A DNA stretch of 64,000 bases from Achromobacter sp. UMC71. Lineage in GTDB: Bacteria; Pseudomonadota; Gammaproteobacteria; Burkholderiales; Burkholderiaceae_B. The stretch covers positions 1 to 64,000 of the forward strand of contig NZ_LZZT01000036.1 in the NCBI RefSeq assembly GCF_014170305.1, written 5' to 3'. Position numbers and translations under genes: made by a program. The notes under the pieces were generated by a model. That model searched no databases. It saw nothing but the letters and a program-made list of their open reading frames with translations, and was not told the origin of the DNA. Shown here one piece after another: positions 50,097 to 58,507 of this stretch (its first letter is position 1; each line of letters begins with the position of its first letter).

Positions 50097-51866
50097 TCAG
50101 GGCTGAATCGCGTACTCGTTCGACCCGGCGACCACCGCGGCCAGGCCCGGCGCCTGCGTGAGCTTGTGCAGCGCATAGGTCTGGGCCGTGGCGATCTTGG
50201 CCTCGTGGAAAGCCGGGTCCTCGGCGTGATGGTCCAGCGACGCGAGCAGCGCGCGCGCCATCTGCCAGCCGGCCAGCACGGTGCCCGCCAGCAGCAGATA
50301 GGGCACCGCCGCGCCGAACACGGCATTGGGATGCGCGGCGGCGTTGGCCACCACGAAGTCCACCGCGTTGGCCAGCGCCAGGCGGCCCTGGCGCAGCGGC
50401 GTCAGCACCCGCCTGGCGGCCGGCTCGCTGCGGGCTTGCAGCGCTTCTTCGGTCTTGCGGATTTCTTCGATCAGCGCCTGCGCCACCGCGCCGCCGTCGC
50501 GCAGCGTCTTGCGGCCCACCAGGTCGTTGGCCTGGATGGCGGTGGTGCCTTCGTAGATCGTCAGGATGCGCGCGTCGCGGTAATACTGCGCGGCGCCGGT
50601 CTCTTCAATGAAGCCCATGCCGCCGTGCACTTGCACGCCCAGGCTGGCCACGTCGATCGACGTCTCGGTGCACCAGCCCTTGACGATGGGCACCAGGAAT
50701 TCCTGCACCGCCAGATGGCGGGCGCGGGCTTCGGCGTCGGGGCTGGCATGCGCCAGGTCGGCATGGCCCGCGGTGTAGTAGGCCAGCGCGCGGCCGGCTT
50801 CCGTCAGCGCCCGCATCGTGCCGAGCATGCGGCGCACGTCCGGATGGTGGATGATGGTCACCGCCTCGCGCGACGACCCGTCCACCGGACGGCTCTGCAC
50901 CCGCTCCGCGGCATAGGCCAGGGCGTGCTGGTAGGCGCGGTCGGCCACTGCGATGCCCTGCACCCCCACGGCAAAGCGCGCGGCGTTCATCATGATGAAC
51001 ATCGCGTCCAGGCCGCGGTTTTCCTTGCCCACCAGATAGCCCAGGGCGCCGCCCGCGTCGCCGAACTGCAGCGTGGCCGTCGGGCTGGCCTTGATGCCCA
51101 GCTTGTGTTCGATCGACACGCAGGTCACGTCGTTGCGCGCGCCCAGCGTGCCATCCTCGTTCACCAGGAACTTGGGCACCAGAAACAGCGAAATCCCTTT
51201 CACGCCCTCCGGCGCATCGGGCAGGCGCGCCAGCACCAGGTGCACGATGTTCTCGGCCAGGTCATGCTCGCCATAGGTGATGAAGATCTTCGTGCCGGAT
51301 ATCCGGTACGTGCCGTCGCCCACCGGTTGCGCGCGGCTGCGCAGCAGGGCCAGGTCGGAGCCGGCCTGCGGCTCGGTCAGGTTCATCGTGCCGGTCCATT
51401 GGCCCGAGATCATCGGTCCGATGTAGCGTTCGCGCAGCTCCGGCGAGCCGGCGGTCAGCAGCGCTTCGATCGCGCCATTGGTCAGCAGCGGGCACAGCGC
51501 GAACGACAGGTTGGCCGCGTTCAGCATTTCGGCGCAGGGGGCGCCGAGCAGGCCCGGCAGGCCTTGGCCGCCGTATTGCTCGGGATGCGTCATGCCTTGC
51601 CAGCCGGCGTCGGCGTATTGGCGGAAGGCCTGCTTGAAACCGGGCGACGTCGTCACCGCGCCGTCTTTCCAGGCGCTGGGCTCGCGGTCGGCGGTGTGGT
51701 TCAGCGGCGCCAGCACGTCGGCGGCAAAGATCGCGGCTTCCTCCAGCACCGCCTGCGCGGTGTCCGGCGTGGCCTCGGCATAGTCGGGCAGCGCCGCCAC
51801 TTGCGGCAGGCCCGCAAGGTGGTTCAGCACGAACAGCATGTCTTTCACGGGGGCTTGGTACGTCAT
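50097..51866 (-). CDS. Acyl-CoA dehydrogenase, long DmdC-like form
   Basis: 589 aa, longer than classic acyl-CoA dehydrogenases (about 380). Layout: N-terminal extension, helical domain, MNLTEPQAGSDL and the FITYGEHDL flavin region, ASLGVQVHGGMGFIEETGAAQYYRDARILTIYEGTT C-terminal core, then an extra C-terminal domain. This form is shared with methylmercaptopropionyl-CoA dehydrogenase DmdC and fatty-acid family enzymes; the substrate cannot be decided here. It follows the ligase gene by 31 bp, so a substrate is probably activated and then oxidised in sequence. Confidence 0.9.
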   Translation of the reverse strand: MTYQAPVKDMLFVLNHLAGLPQVAALPDYAEATPDTAQAVLEEAAIFAADVLAPLNHTADREPSAWKDGAVTTSPGFKQAFRQYADAGWQGMTHPEQYGGQGLPGLLGAPCAEMLNAANLSFALCPLLTNGAIEALLTAGSPELRERYIGPMISGQWTGTMNLTEPQAGSDLALLRSRAQPVGDGTYRISGTKIFITYGEHDLAENIVHLVLARLPDAPEGVKGISLFLVPKFLVNEDGTLGARNDVTCVSIEHKLGIKASPTATLQFGDAGGALGYLVGKENRGLDAMFIMMNAARFAVGVQGIAVADRAYQHALAYAAERVQSRPVDGSSREAVTIIHHPDVRRMLGTMRALTEAGRALAYYTAGHADLAHASPDAEARARHLAVQEFLVPIVKGWCTETSIDVASLGVQVHGGMGFIEETGAAQYYRDARILTIYEGTTAIQANDLVGRKTLRDGGAVAQALIEEIRKTEEALQARSEPAARRVLTPLRQGRLALANAVDFVVANAAAHPNAVFGAAVPYLLLAGTVLAGWQMARALLASLDHHAEDPAFHEAKIATAQTYALHKLTQAPGLAAVVAGSNEYAIQP

Positions 51867-51897
51867 GGCGTGGAGCTCCTGGCGTGTGGAAGGGGAA

Positions 51898-53535
51898 TCA
51901 GGTGGCGTCGATGGCGCGGGTGGAACCCACCGCCGCGCGCAGTTCGAATTTCTGGATCTTGCCGGTGGATGTCTTGGGCAGCTCGCCGAAGCGCACGGCG
52001 CGCGGCACCTTGAAGCCGGACAGCAGCAGCTTGCAGTGCGCGATGATTTCTTCGGCGGTGGCGCTGCAGCCGGGCTTGAGCTCGACGAAGGCGCAGGGCG
52101 TCTCGCCCCATTTCGGGTCCGGCATCGCCACCACCGCCACCGCGGCCACGGCCGGGTGGCGGTACAGCGCGTCCTCGACCTCGATGCTGGAAATATTCTC
52201 GCCGCCCGAGATGATGATGTCCTTGCTGCGGTCCTTGATGCGGATGTAGCCGTCCGGCGTCATCACGCCCAGATCGCCGGTGTGGAACCAGCCGCCGCTG
52301 AATGCGTCGTCGGTGGCGCGTTCGTTCTTCAGGTAGCCCTTCATGCAGATGTTGCCGCGGAACATGATCTCGCCCACGGTCGTCTCGTCGGCCGGCACTT
52401 CCTGCATGGTTTCCGGGTCGCGCACCGACACCCCGGCCTGCAGGTGGTAGCGCACCCCCTGGCGGGCGGTCAGCGCGGCCAACTGCTCGTCTTCCAGCGC
52501 ATCCCAGGCTTGCTGGCGGGCGCACACGGCCGCGGGGCCGTAGACCTCGGTCAGGCCATAGACGTGCGTCAGTTCAAAGCCGATTTCCTTCATCTTGGCA
52601 ATCACCGATGGCGCCGGCGCCGCCCCGGCCACCATCGTGCGCACCGTGTGGGTGATGCCCGCCCGCATTTGCGCCGGCGCATTGGCCAGCGCGCTTTGCA
52701 CGATGGGCGCGCCGCAGTAGTGCGTGACGCCTTCGCTGCGGATCAGGTCGAACACCGTCTGCGGATCGAACTTGCGCAGGCAGACATTGACGCCCGCGCG
52801 CGCCGCCACCGTCCAGGCGAAACACCAGCCGTTGCAGTGAAACAGCGGCAGCGTCCACAGATACACCGGGTGCTTGGGCATATCCCATTCCAGGATGTTG
52901 CTCACCGCGTTCAGGTAGGCGCCCCGGTAGTGGTAGACCACGCCCTTGGGGTCGCCCGTCGTGCCCGAGGTGTAATTCAGCGCGATCGCGTCCCACTCGT
53001 CGGCCGGCGGCTGCCAGTCGAAGCGGGCAGGCGCCGCCGCCAGGAAATCCTCGTAATCGGTCGCACCCGGCAGGGTGGCCGGCGCGCTGTCCAGGTCGTG
53101 CACCGAAATCACCACCAGATGCGGAAATTCCGCCCGGGCGCGCTGGGCGACGTCGGCGTATTCGGTATCGACGATCAGCGCGCGCGCTTCGCCGTGGCCC
53201 AACATGAACAACACGCTGGGCGTGTCCAGCCGGGTGTTCATCGTATTGAGCACCGCGCCCAGCATCGGCACCCCGAAATGCGCCTCGACCATGGCGGGGA
53301 TATTGGGCAGCATCACCGCTACCGTCTCGCCGCGGCGGATGCCGGCGGCGGCCAGCGCCCCGGCCAGGCGCTGCGCGCGCTCGTAGGTCTGGGCCCAGGT
53401 GCGTCGCACCTTGCCATGCACTACCGCCAGCCGCTCGCCATAGACCTGCGCCGCCCGGGCGATGAAATCCACCGGGGTCAGCGGCTCGTAATTGGCGTCC
53501 CGGCGCGCCAGGCCGTGTTCGAACATGCTGCTCAT
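51898..53535 (-). CDS. Acyl-CoA synthetase (AMP-forming), DmdB-like
   Basis: 545 aa. YTSGTTGDPKGV is the P-loop motif, YGLTEVYGP motif A5, TGDLGVM and DRSKDIIISGGENIS the hinge region, and TSTGKIQKF the catalytic Lys. Close in layout to medium-chain or methylmercaptopropionate CoA ligases. Start ATG 53535 has AGGAG six bases upstream; the open frame to 53712 is not needed. First gene of a two-gene operon, divergent from a Crp/Fnr regulator. Confidence 0.92.
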   Translation of the reverse strand: MSSMFEHGLARRDANYEPLTPVDFIARAAQVYGERLAVVHGKVRRTWAQTYERAQRLAGALAAAGIRRGETVAVMLPNIPAMVEAHFGVPMLGAVLNTMNTRLDTPSVLFMLGHGEARALIVDTEYADVAQRARAEFPHLVVISVHDLDSAPATLPGATDYEDFLAAAPARFDWQPPADEWDAIALNYTSGTTGDPKGVVYHYRGAYLNAVSNILEWDMPKHPVYLWTLPLFHCNGWCFAWTVAARAGVNVCLRKFDPQTVFDLIRSEGVTHYCGAPIVQSALANAPAQMRAGITHTVRTMVAGAAPAPSVIAKMKEIGFELTHVYGLTEVYGPAAVCARQQAWDALEDEQLAALTARQGVRYHLQAGVSVRDPETMQEVPADETTVGEIMFRGNICMKGYLKNERATDDAFSGGWFHTGDLGVMTPDGYIRIKDRSKDIIISGGENISSIEVEDALYRHPAVAAVAVVAMPDPKWGETPCAFVELKPGCSATAEEIIAHCKLLLSGFKVPRAVRFGELPKTSTGKIQKFELRAAVGSTRAIDAT

Positions 53536-53638
53536 GGTTGTCTCCTGTCGAGCGCCGTGCGCCCGGATAGCCTGTCTGCGGCAAGCCGGGTGCCGGGTCG
53601 CGGGTCTTGCTGCCCGCGTGGGCCTGGCCACTTGCCGG

Positions 53639-53657
53639 ATCTCGCTGCTTGCGAGAT
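53639..53657. promoter_or_regulatory. Inverted repeat 1 between ligase and Crp/Fnr genes
   Basis: ATCTCGC-TGCTT-GCGAGAT, perfect 7-bp arms, 104 bp upstream of the ligase start. Candidate operator for the divergent regulator. Confidence 0.5.
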
Positions 53658-53676
53658 TATCCGCCGCGGGAAATAC

Positions 53677-53700
53677 GGTCTGTCGCTTGCATGACAGACC
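53677..53700. promoter_or_regulatory. Inverted repeat 2 between ligase and Crp/Fnr genes
   Basis: GGTCTGTC-GCTTGCAT-GACAGACC, perfect 8-bp arms with an 8-bp spacer, 43 bp upstream of the regulator start. Size and symmetry suit a dimeric Crp/Fnr-type protein, and the position suggests autoregulation. Confidence 0.55.
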
Positions 53701-53742
53701 TTCCCGGCACATGCCAACCTCCAGTTTTACACGGTTCTTTCC

Positions 53743-54453
53743 ATGTCCGATGTTTCAAACATTGTTTCCCCGAACGCATTGGCCAGCCTGCTGGGCGCCT
53801 GTGCCTGGTTCGGCGCGCTGGAGGCATCGCACCAGGACATGGTGCTGGCCACCTCACGCGCCGAACACGTTCCCAACGGGGCGTGGATCGCGCGCCGCAA
53901 CGCGCCATCGGACTGCTGGCTGGGCGTGCATGCGGGCCTGCTCAAGCTGGCGATCTACAACGAGTCCGGGCGCAGCTGCACGTTTTCAGGGGTGCCGCCG
54001 GGCGGCTGGTTCGGCGAAGGCAGCGTCATCAAGCGCGAGCTGCGCAAGTACGACGTGGTCGCCATCCAGCCGTCGCTGGTGCTGCGCGTGCCGGCCGATA
54101 CCTTCCACGCGCTGCTGGCGGCCAGCCTGCCGTTCTCGCATTTCGTGATCGGGCAATTGAACAACCGCATGGGCGAGTTCATCGCGTCGATCCAGAACCA
54201 CCGGCTGCTGGATGCCGATGCGCGCGTGGCGCAATCGCTGGCGCAGCTGTTCAACCCGCAGCTGTATCCGTCCACCGACCTGACGTTGGCGATTTCGCAG
54301 GAAGAATTGGGGTATCTGACCGGCCTGTCGCGCCAGCGGGTGAACCAGGCCTTGCAGACGCTGGCGGACCAGGCGATTCTGGAATTGGCCTACAACCAGA
54401 TCCAGGTGCGGGATCTGGCGCGCTTGCGCGCGTTCGGCGCGGATCAGCTCTGA
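53743..54453 (+). CDS. Crp/Fnr-family transcriptional regulator
   Basis: 236 aa: N-terminal cyclic-nucleotide-binding-like beta-roll (about 40-130; PPGGWFGEGSVI is the phosphate-cassette region), a dimerisation helix and a C-terminal HTH (ISQEELGYLTGLSRQRVNQALQTL). It lacks the N-terminal Cys cluster of Fnr, and I cannot tell whether it binds a nucleotide. Divergent from the ligase-dehydrogenase operon, which it probably controls through the two inverted repeats. Confidence 0.9.
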   Translation: MSDVSNIVSPNALASLLGACAWFGALEASHQDMVLATSRAEHVPNGAWIARRNAPSDCWLGVHAGLLKLAIYNESGRSCTFSGVPPGGWFGEGSVIKRELRKYDVVAIQPSLVLRVPADTFHALLAASLPFSHFVIGQLNNRMGEFIASIQNHRLLDADARVAQSLAQLFNPQLYPSTDLTLAISQEELGYLTGLSRQRVNQALQTLADQAILELAYNQIQVRDLARLRAFGADQL

Positions 54454-54536
54454 CCGCGGCTACAGGAACCGGCGGATCAGAAAGCCGGCAACCAGGCACA
54501 GCCCGCCCGACAGGGCAAGCGAGGGCATGGGGTCGC

Positions 54537-55139
54537 CTACAGCTTTTCCAGGCGCTGCGGATCGAACGCCCACTGGTGGCGGGCGTCCGCCTTGCACTGG
54601 ATGACGGTCTTCGTGTCCCCCTTGGGGCCGACCTCCTTGAGCCCGACCTCGCCATTGCACACCGTGCAGTCCCCGCGCAGGACGGTGAAATAGACCCGGC
54701 CCGCCTGATCGGACTCGAAGTTGACCAGACCCGCCAGGCGGAAAAATGCCCGGCGCATCAGGCTATAGCCCATATAGAACGCGAGTCCGGTGGGAACGAG
54801 CAGCCAGAACCACCCGGTGTTCCAGCGGTAGGCCAGGTTGCCGAACATGATCACCAGACCCGCCGCGCCCATCCCCATGAGCCAGTTCCGCTTGAGAAAG
54901 CGGCCCCGCAAGGCGATCGGCACGACGTCGGTGCGCGTCAGCGCCGGCTGGCTCCAGATGCCCTCGCGGGCGCTTGGCTCAGGCGCTTGCGGGGCAGCGG
55001 TGGCTTCCTGGCCGGCCTTGAAACCATCCGCCAGCGACGGGTGCGTCTTGGCGTTGGACAGGCCCGACAAGGTCTTCTGGCATTCGTCGCACAGACGGCC
55101 GCGGCCGCGATGCGCGGCGCCACAGGTTTGGCAATGCAC
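54537..55139 (-). CDS. Zinc-ribbon membrane protein of unknown function
   Basis: 200 aa. The N-terminus MHCQTCG...CDEC is a zinc ribbon (two CxxC pairs); two adjacent hydrophobic segments follow (about 86-125), then a C-terminal domain with CTVC and a further Cys. I do not recognise a named family. It follows the 55166 gene by 26 bp on the same strand, suggesting a two-gene operon. Confidence 0.75.
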   Translation of the reverse strand: MHCQTCGAAHRGRGRLCDECQKTLSGLSNAKTHPSLADGFKAGQEATAAPQAPEPSAREGIWSQPALTRTDVVPIALRGRFLKRNWLMGMGAAGLVIMFGNLAYRWNTGWFWLLVPTGLAFYMGYSLMRRAFFRLAGLVNFESDQAGRVYFTVLRGDCTVCNGEVGLKEVGPKGDTKTVIQCKADARHQWAFDPQRLEKL

Positions 55140-55165
55140 GTGTGCTCCTGTCTCTTGCTACGGCG

Positions 55166-55657
55166 TCAGCCGTGCTTGCCGAAACCGCCGCTGGCCCACT
55201 CGGCCGCGCGCTGCACGCTCAGCTTGTAGGTCGGCGCGACGTGGGTCTGGGCCAGTTGTTCGCCCGATTCGTCGTAGGCGCTCAGCACGGCATAGGGCTC
55301 GTCTTCGTCCGGAACGATATCCAGCTTGACAGTCAGGCGGCCCGCGGCGGCGTCGATCTTTACGCTCTTGTGTAGCAGGGCATGCAATTGCTGCTCGTGG
55401 CGGCGCAGGACTTCGTTGGCCGTTTTGACCAGCGTGATGAAGGCGGGTGAGTCGAGCGGCTTGGGGTTCTTCTTGTCGCGGCCCATCGTCCAGGGGCCCA
55501 CCAGGGCCGGCTCTGCCTGGCCGTCCAGGGTCATTTCGACGGCCCAGCCGTCGTCGTCCTCGTTCTTGATGATGCGCGCGGTCCAGCCGTCATCGCGCCA
55601 GAGCCTGGCTTCCTGTTCCTTGCGGTCTTCCGTAACCTGCGGGGCGGTGTCATTCAC
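55166..55657 (-). CDS. Conserved hypothetical cytosolic protein
   Basis: 163 aa, soluble and charged, with no signal peptide. Recurrent features are WRDDGWTARIIKNEDDDGWAV, GPWTMGRDKKNPKPLD and a mid-protein helix rich in Lys/His. No catalytic motif recognised. A GTG start at 55657 has AGGAG about ten bases upstream; the frame is open to 55750. Upstream partner of the zinc-ribbon membrane protein gene. Confidence 0.75.
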   Translation of the reverse strand: MNDTAPQVTEDRKEQEARLWRDDGWTARIIKNEDDDGWAVEMTLDGQAEPALVGPWTMGRDKKNPKPLDSPAFITLVKTANEVLRRHEQQLHALLHKSVKIDAAAGRLTVKLDIVPDEDEPYAVLSAYDESGEQLAQTHVAPTYKLSVQRAAEWASGGFGKHG

Positions 55658-56037
55658 TGCGGTACAACTCCTGAATTCGTGGGCTTGCGGGCCCGCTGCC
55701 GCGGGCCGCGATGGCGACGCTTGCCCTGTCAGCCTGATAAGGTCATGCATCGGGCAGGGCGGTTACGGGGAACCTGAAACGTCGCGGGGTTACCCGGCAC
55801 TGTAGCGCAATGGGCGTGTGGTTTTCCTGGGCGGGGAGTTTTGCGCGACACATTGACCTTCCAATGATGGGCGGCTTTACGCTCCCGCTACCGTAAGCGG
55901 CGGCCTCGGCTGGTCGCACCGGGGCGCGGACCGTGGAGTGGCCATGCTACCCAAATTCCGCGCGTGATTCTATGATGGCGGCCGGCACCGCAGAAGCCGG
56001 ATCCGGCGTTGCCTTGACAACCCCGCAGGTGAAACCG
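55658..56037. other. 380-bp intergenic region between divergent genes
   Basis: No gene or strong terminator seen. It must contain promoters for the hypothetical pair (minus) and the first DUF4189-type gene (plus). TTGACC followed after 17 bp by TTTACG near 55855 is a weak plus-strand promoter candidate. Confidence 0.4.
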
Positions 56038-56562
56038 ATGACACGTATGCGCTTGCCTTTCCTGACGTTCGCCACCCTGTGCCTGGCCCTTGCCCTGATG
56101 CGTCCGGCCGCCGCCGAACAAGGCTGCCCCGATGGGTACACCATGGCGCCCACGGGTACCGCCCAATGCGTTCCCATTCCCGGCCTGTACCAGGTTCCCA
56201 AGGATTCCCAATCCGACGGACCACCGGTGCCGCAAGTGCGCTGGGAAGCGCGCTGGGGCGCGATCGCGATGGACAACGCCTCGGGCAAGACCGCGGTTGC
56301 CGGCAGCCAGGCCAGCCGCCAGCAGGCCGAAAGCGCCGCGGTCGCGCTATGCCAAAAAAAGGGCGGAGGCGATTGTCGCGTCAGGATCTCGTACGCCAAT
56401 CAATGCGGCGTCATGGCGTGGGGCAACGGCTGGTCGGTCGCCAAGTACGCGCCTACGCTGAAGGAAGCCTCGGAACAGGCGCTCAGTCAGTGCCAGAAAG
56501 AGATCGGCGCTACCTGCGAGATCTTCTTTTCGGATTGCAGCATGCCCGTGCGGGTGCAGTAA
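56038..56562 (+). CDS. Secreted Cys-rich DUF4189-type protein, paralogue 1
   Basis: 174 aa. A signal peptide ends near AAAEQ; the mature protein starts EQGCPDGYTMAPTG, followed by a Cys/Pro motif (CVPIPGLYQVP), a short linker and a DUF4189-type domain (WGAIAMDNASGKTAVAG, GGGDCRVRISYANQCGVMAW, CEIFFSDCS). Eight Cys in the mature part suggest disulfides. Function unknown. First of three paralogues in 2.3 kb; it is close to paralogue 2 along its whole length. Confidence 0.82.
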   Translation: MTRMRLPFLTFATLCLALALMRPAAAEQGCPDGYTMAPTGTAQCVPIPGLYQVPKDSQSDGPPVPQVRWEARWGAIAMDNASGKTAVAGSQASRQQAESAAVALCQKKGGGDCRVRISYANQCGVMAWGNGWSVAKYAPTLKEASEQALSQCQKEIGATCEIFFSDCSMPVRVQ

Positions 56563-56610
56563 GACGATGCGAGGCAGAAAGGGCGCGCACGCGCGACGCT
56601 TGAATAAAAA

Positions 56611-56630
56611 CAGCCGCCTGGCGGCGGCTG
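56611..56630 (-). terminator. Rho-independent terminator after the 56.7-kb lipoprotein gene
   Basis: CAGCCGCC-TGGC-GGCGGCTG, 8-bp stem, followed on the minus strand by TTTTTA. It lies 40 bp beyond the lipoprotein stop and faces the plus-strand paralogue 1. Confidence 0.85.
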
Positions 56631-56670
56631 CGATAGCGCGGGCATGACACGGGCATGCCGGACGGCGGCA

Positions 56671-57006
56671 TCACTTCTTCTTATTGATCGAGTGCACTTG
56701 CACCGGGGTGCACGACGGCGTCGTCAGCGTGGGAGGCGAGGTCAACAGACCCGGCATCATGCGCGCCGTGCAGTCGAAGCGGCGTCCCTTGGTGGTGGTC
56801 GCGGTGTAGCTCAGGTTCTGCGCGCCCAACGAATCGGGCTTGTCGGCTTTGACGTCGGTAATGCTGAGTTCATCAGAGGACGCCAAACCGATCATCTGCG
56901 CCGTGGCGCTTTGCAGCGGCACGATGGCTTCGTTGGTGCCCATGGTGGTGCAGCCGGCAATCACGGCCACAGCCGCCGCCGAAAAAAGGATCTTTCCGAT
57001 GTTCAT
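56671..57006 (-). CDS. Small lipoprotein of unknown function
   Basis: 111 aa with signal peptide and lipobox VIAGC (Cys 19). The mature part holds two Cys and a Lys-rich tail; no family recognised. It sits between DUF4189-type paralogues 1 and 2 on the opposite strand. Ends with a clear terminator. Confidence 0.72.
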   Translation of the reverse strand: MNIGKILFSAAAVAVIAGCTTMGTNEAIVPLQSATAQMIGLASSDELSITDVKADKPDSLGAQNLSYTATTTKGRRFDCTARMMPGLLTSPPTLTTPSCTPVQVHSINKKK

Positions 57007-57174
57007 TGTTGCCCCAATTCTCGTAAGGTAAATCTGACGGGATGCCTCTCTTTCAGGTCGTGTGGACCCGCCCGTTGAACCTCTGATTGGCGTTCACGCG
57101 CGCTCCATCCGGCCTTCCCCTGCAAAAATCGCAGAGTGCGAATTTTAATGATTTTTCACACTAATGAAAGAGAA

Positions 57175-57204
57175 TTGACAGAAAAACACAGCTCGATGTG
57201 CAAT
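57175..57204 (+). promoter_or_regulatory. Candidate sigma-70 promoter for DUF4189-type paralogue 2
   Basis: Exact TTGACA, an 18-bp spacer and TGCAAT (four of six), in an AT-rich gap 61 bp before the start codon. Confidence 0.45.
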
Positions 57205-57264
57205 AGCCAACCTTCCCATTTGGGCAGGTCTGGAATGGGAACTTCCTTCTCTTTGGAGATCCTG

Positions 57265-57783
57265 ATGAAAATGCTCCGTCATCTTGTCATGGCCTTGGCA
57301 ACGCTGACCGCGACGGTAGCCCTCATGCCCGCGGCTGTGGCCGAGCAAGGCTGCCCCGACGGTTACACCATGGCGCCTCTGGGCACCGCCCGATGCGTGC
57401 CGATCCCGGGCCTGTACCAGGTCCCCGGAGGAACGCAGGAAGCCGCGCCAGCGCCCCCGCGTTGGAAGGAACAGTGGGGCGCCATCGCCGTGGACAGTGC
57501 GACGGGCAAGACCGGGGTGGCCGGCAGCAAGGCGAACCGGCAGCAGGCCGAGGACGCGGCCATGGCGATATGCGCAAAGAAGGGCGGCGGTGATTGCCGC
57601 GTCAGGCTGTCGTACGGCAACCAATGCGGCGTGATCACGTGGGGCAATGGCACGTTCGTTGCCCGCTCCGCCGGTACGCTGGAGGCGGCGTCCGAACGCG
57701 CCCTCAATGAATGCAGGCAGGAAAGCGGCGGCGCTTGCGAGGTCTTCTTTTCAGACTGCAGCCTGCCGGTGCGGATTCAGTAG
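57265..57783 (+). CDS. Secreted Cys-rich DUF4189-type protein, paralogue 2
   Basis: 172 aa. Same architecture as paralogue 1: signal peptide, EQGCPDGYTMAPLGTARC, PIPGLYQVP, linker, then WGAIAVDSATGKTGVAG and CEVFFSDCSLPVRIQ. All mature Cys are conserved. GGAG lies six bases before ATG 57265; codons upstream to 57136 are not conserved-looking. It converges on paralogue 3. Confidence 0.83.
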   Translation: MKMLRHLVMALATLTATVALMPAAVAEQGCPDGYTMAPLGTARCVPIPGLYQVPGGTQEAAPAPPRWKEQWGAIAVDSATGKTGVAGSKANRQQAEDAAMAICAKKGGGDCRVRLSYGNQCGVITWGNGTFVARSAGTLEAASERALNECRQESGGACEVFFSDCSLPVRIQ

Positions 57784-57830
57784 CGGTTGACCTGTCAGAC
57801 GGTGAGCCCTGGCGCCAAGGCCGATGCGGG

Positions 57831-58358
57831 TTATTGAATGAATTCCGCCTGGCTGCAATCGGAAAAATAGACTTCGCACGCTTTCAGGTTTTTCTCTTTG
57901 CAGATATCCATGGCGTCGTTGGTCGCCTGCTCGATGGTGTAGTGTTTCCGGAAAATGGTGGTGAACAGGCCATTGGCCGCTTCACCCGCAGCGACGATGG
58001 CGCATTGGTTGTAGAACGTCATTGCCGTCTTGCACTCGGACCCGCCCTTCGAGACGCAGTGGGAAATGGCGGCGTCCTTCGCCGCCTGCTCGCTGCGGCG
58101 GCCGCCCGCTACACCGATGAGATTTTCCTTGCTCTGTGCGAAGGCGCCCCAGCGGGTTTCCCAATGTCCTTGCGGGCGTTGCGGCGCCCCCCCGCCAGTC
58201 TGGGGCACCTGATACAGGCCCGGCATGGGAATGCACCGGGCCGCGCCTTGGGTCGCCATGGTGTATCCGTCGGGGCAGCCTTGCTCCGCAGCTGCCGGAC
58301 GCGCCGCGCCAAGCAGCAGAACCGTGACCGCGAGAACAATGAAGGGAGCGCGTTTCAT
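57831..58358 (-). CDS. Secreted Cys-rich DUF4189-type protein, paralogue 3 (diverged)
   Basis: 175 aa. The N-terminal block (EQGCPDGYTMATQGAARC, PMPGLYQVP) is kept almost unchanged, but the C-terminal domain has diverged: GAFAQSKENLIGVAGG replaces the GKT motif and the core reads MTFYNQCAIVAAG. It ends in CEVYFSDCS like the others. So the N-terminal module is under stronger constraint than the domain. Opposite strand to paralogues 1 and 2. Confidence 0.82.
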   Translation of the reverse strand: MKRAPFIVLAVTVLLLGAARPAAAEQGCPDGYTMATQGAARCIPMPGLYQVPQTGGGAPQRPQGHWETRWGAFAQSKENLIGVAGGRRSEQAAKDAAISHCVSKGGSECKTAMTFYNQCAIVAAGEAANGLFTTIFRKHYTIEQATNDAMDICKEKNLKACEVYFSDCSQAEFIQ

Positions 58359-58474
58359 CTTGATGTCCGGTAAAGCGGGCCGGGGGGGCGCCGGAATGCG
58401 TGGATATTAGCAATTCCATGCCCACGCGCAAGCGAGGGCGCTGCGCGCCATTCTGGCGCGCCGGGGGGCTCGAA

Positions 58475-58502
58475 CCCCGACCCTGGGCTCAGGGCGTCGG
58501 GG
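58475..58502 (-). terminator. GC-rich hairpin after the Bug/TctC receptor gene
   Basis: On the minus strand CCCCGA and CCCT pair with AGGG and TCGGGG across a 6-nt loop, with a 2-nt bulge. It starts 5 bp beyond the stop codon. There is no T-run, so termination may be inefficient or Rho-dependent. The region also resembles a tRNA T-arm (see findings). Confidence 0.45.
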
Positions 58503-58507
58503 CGCGG

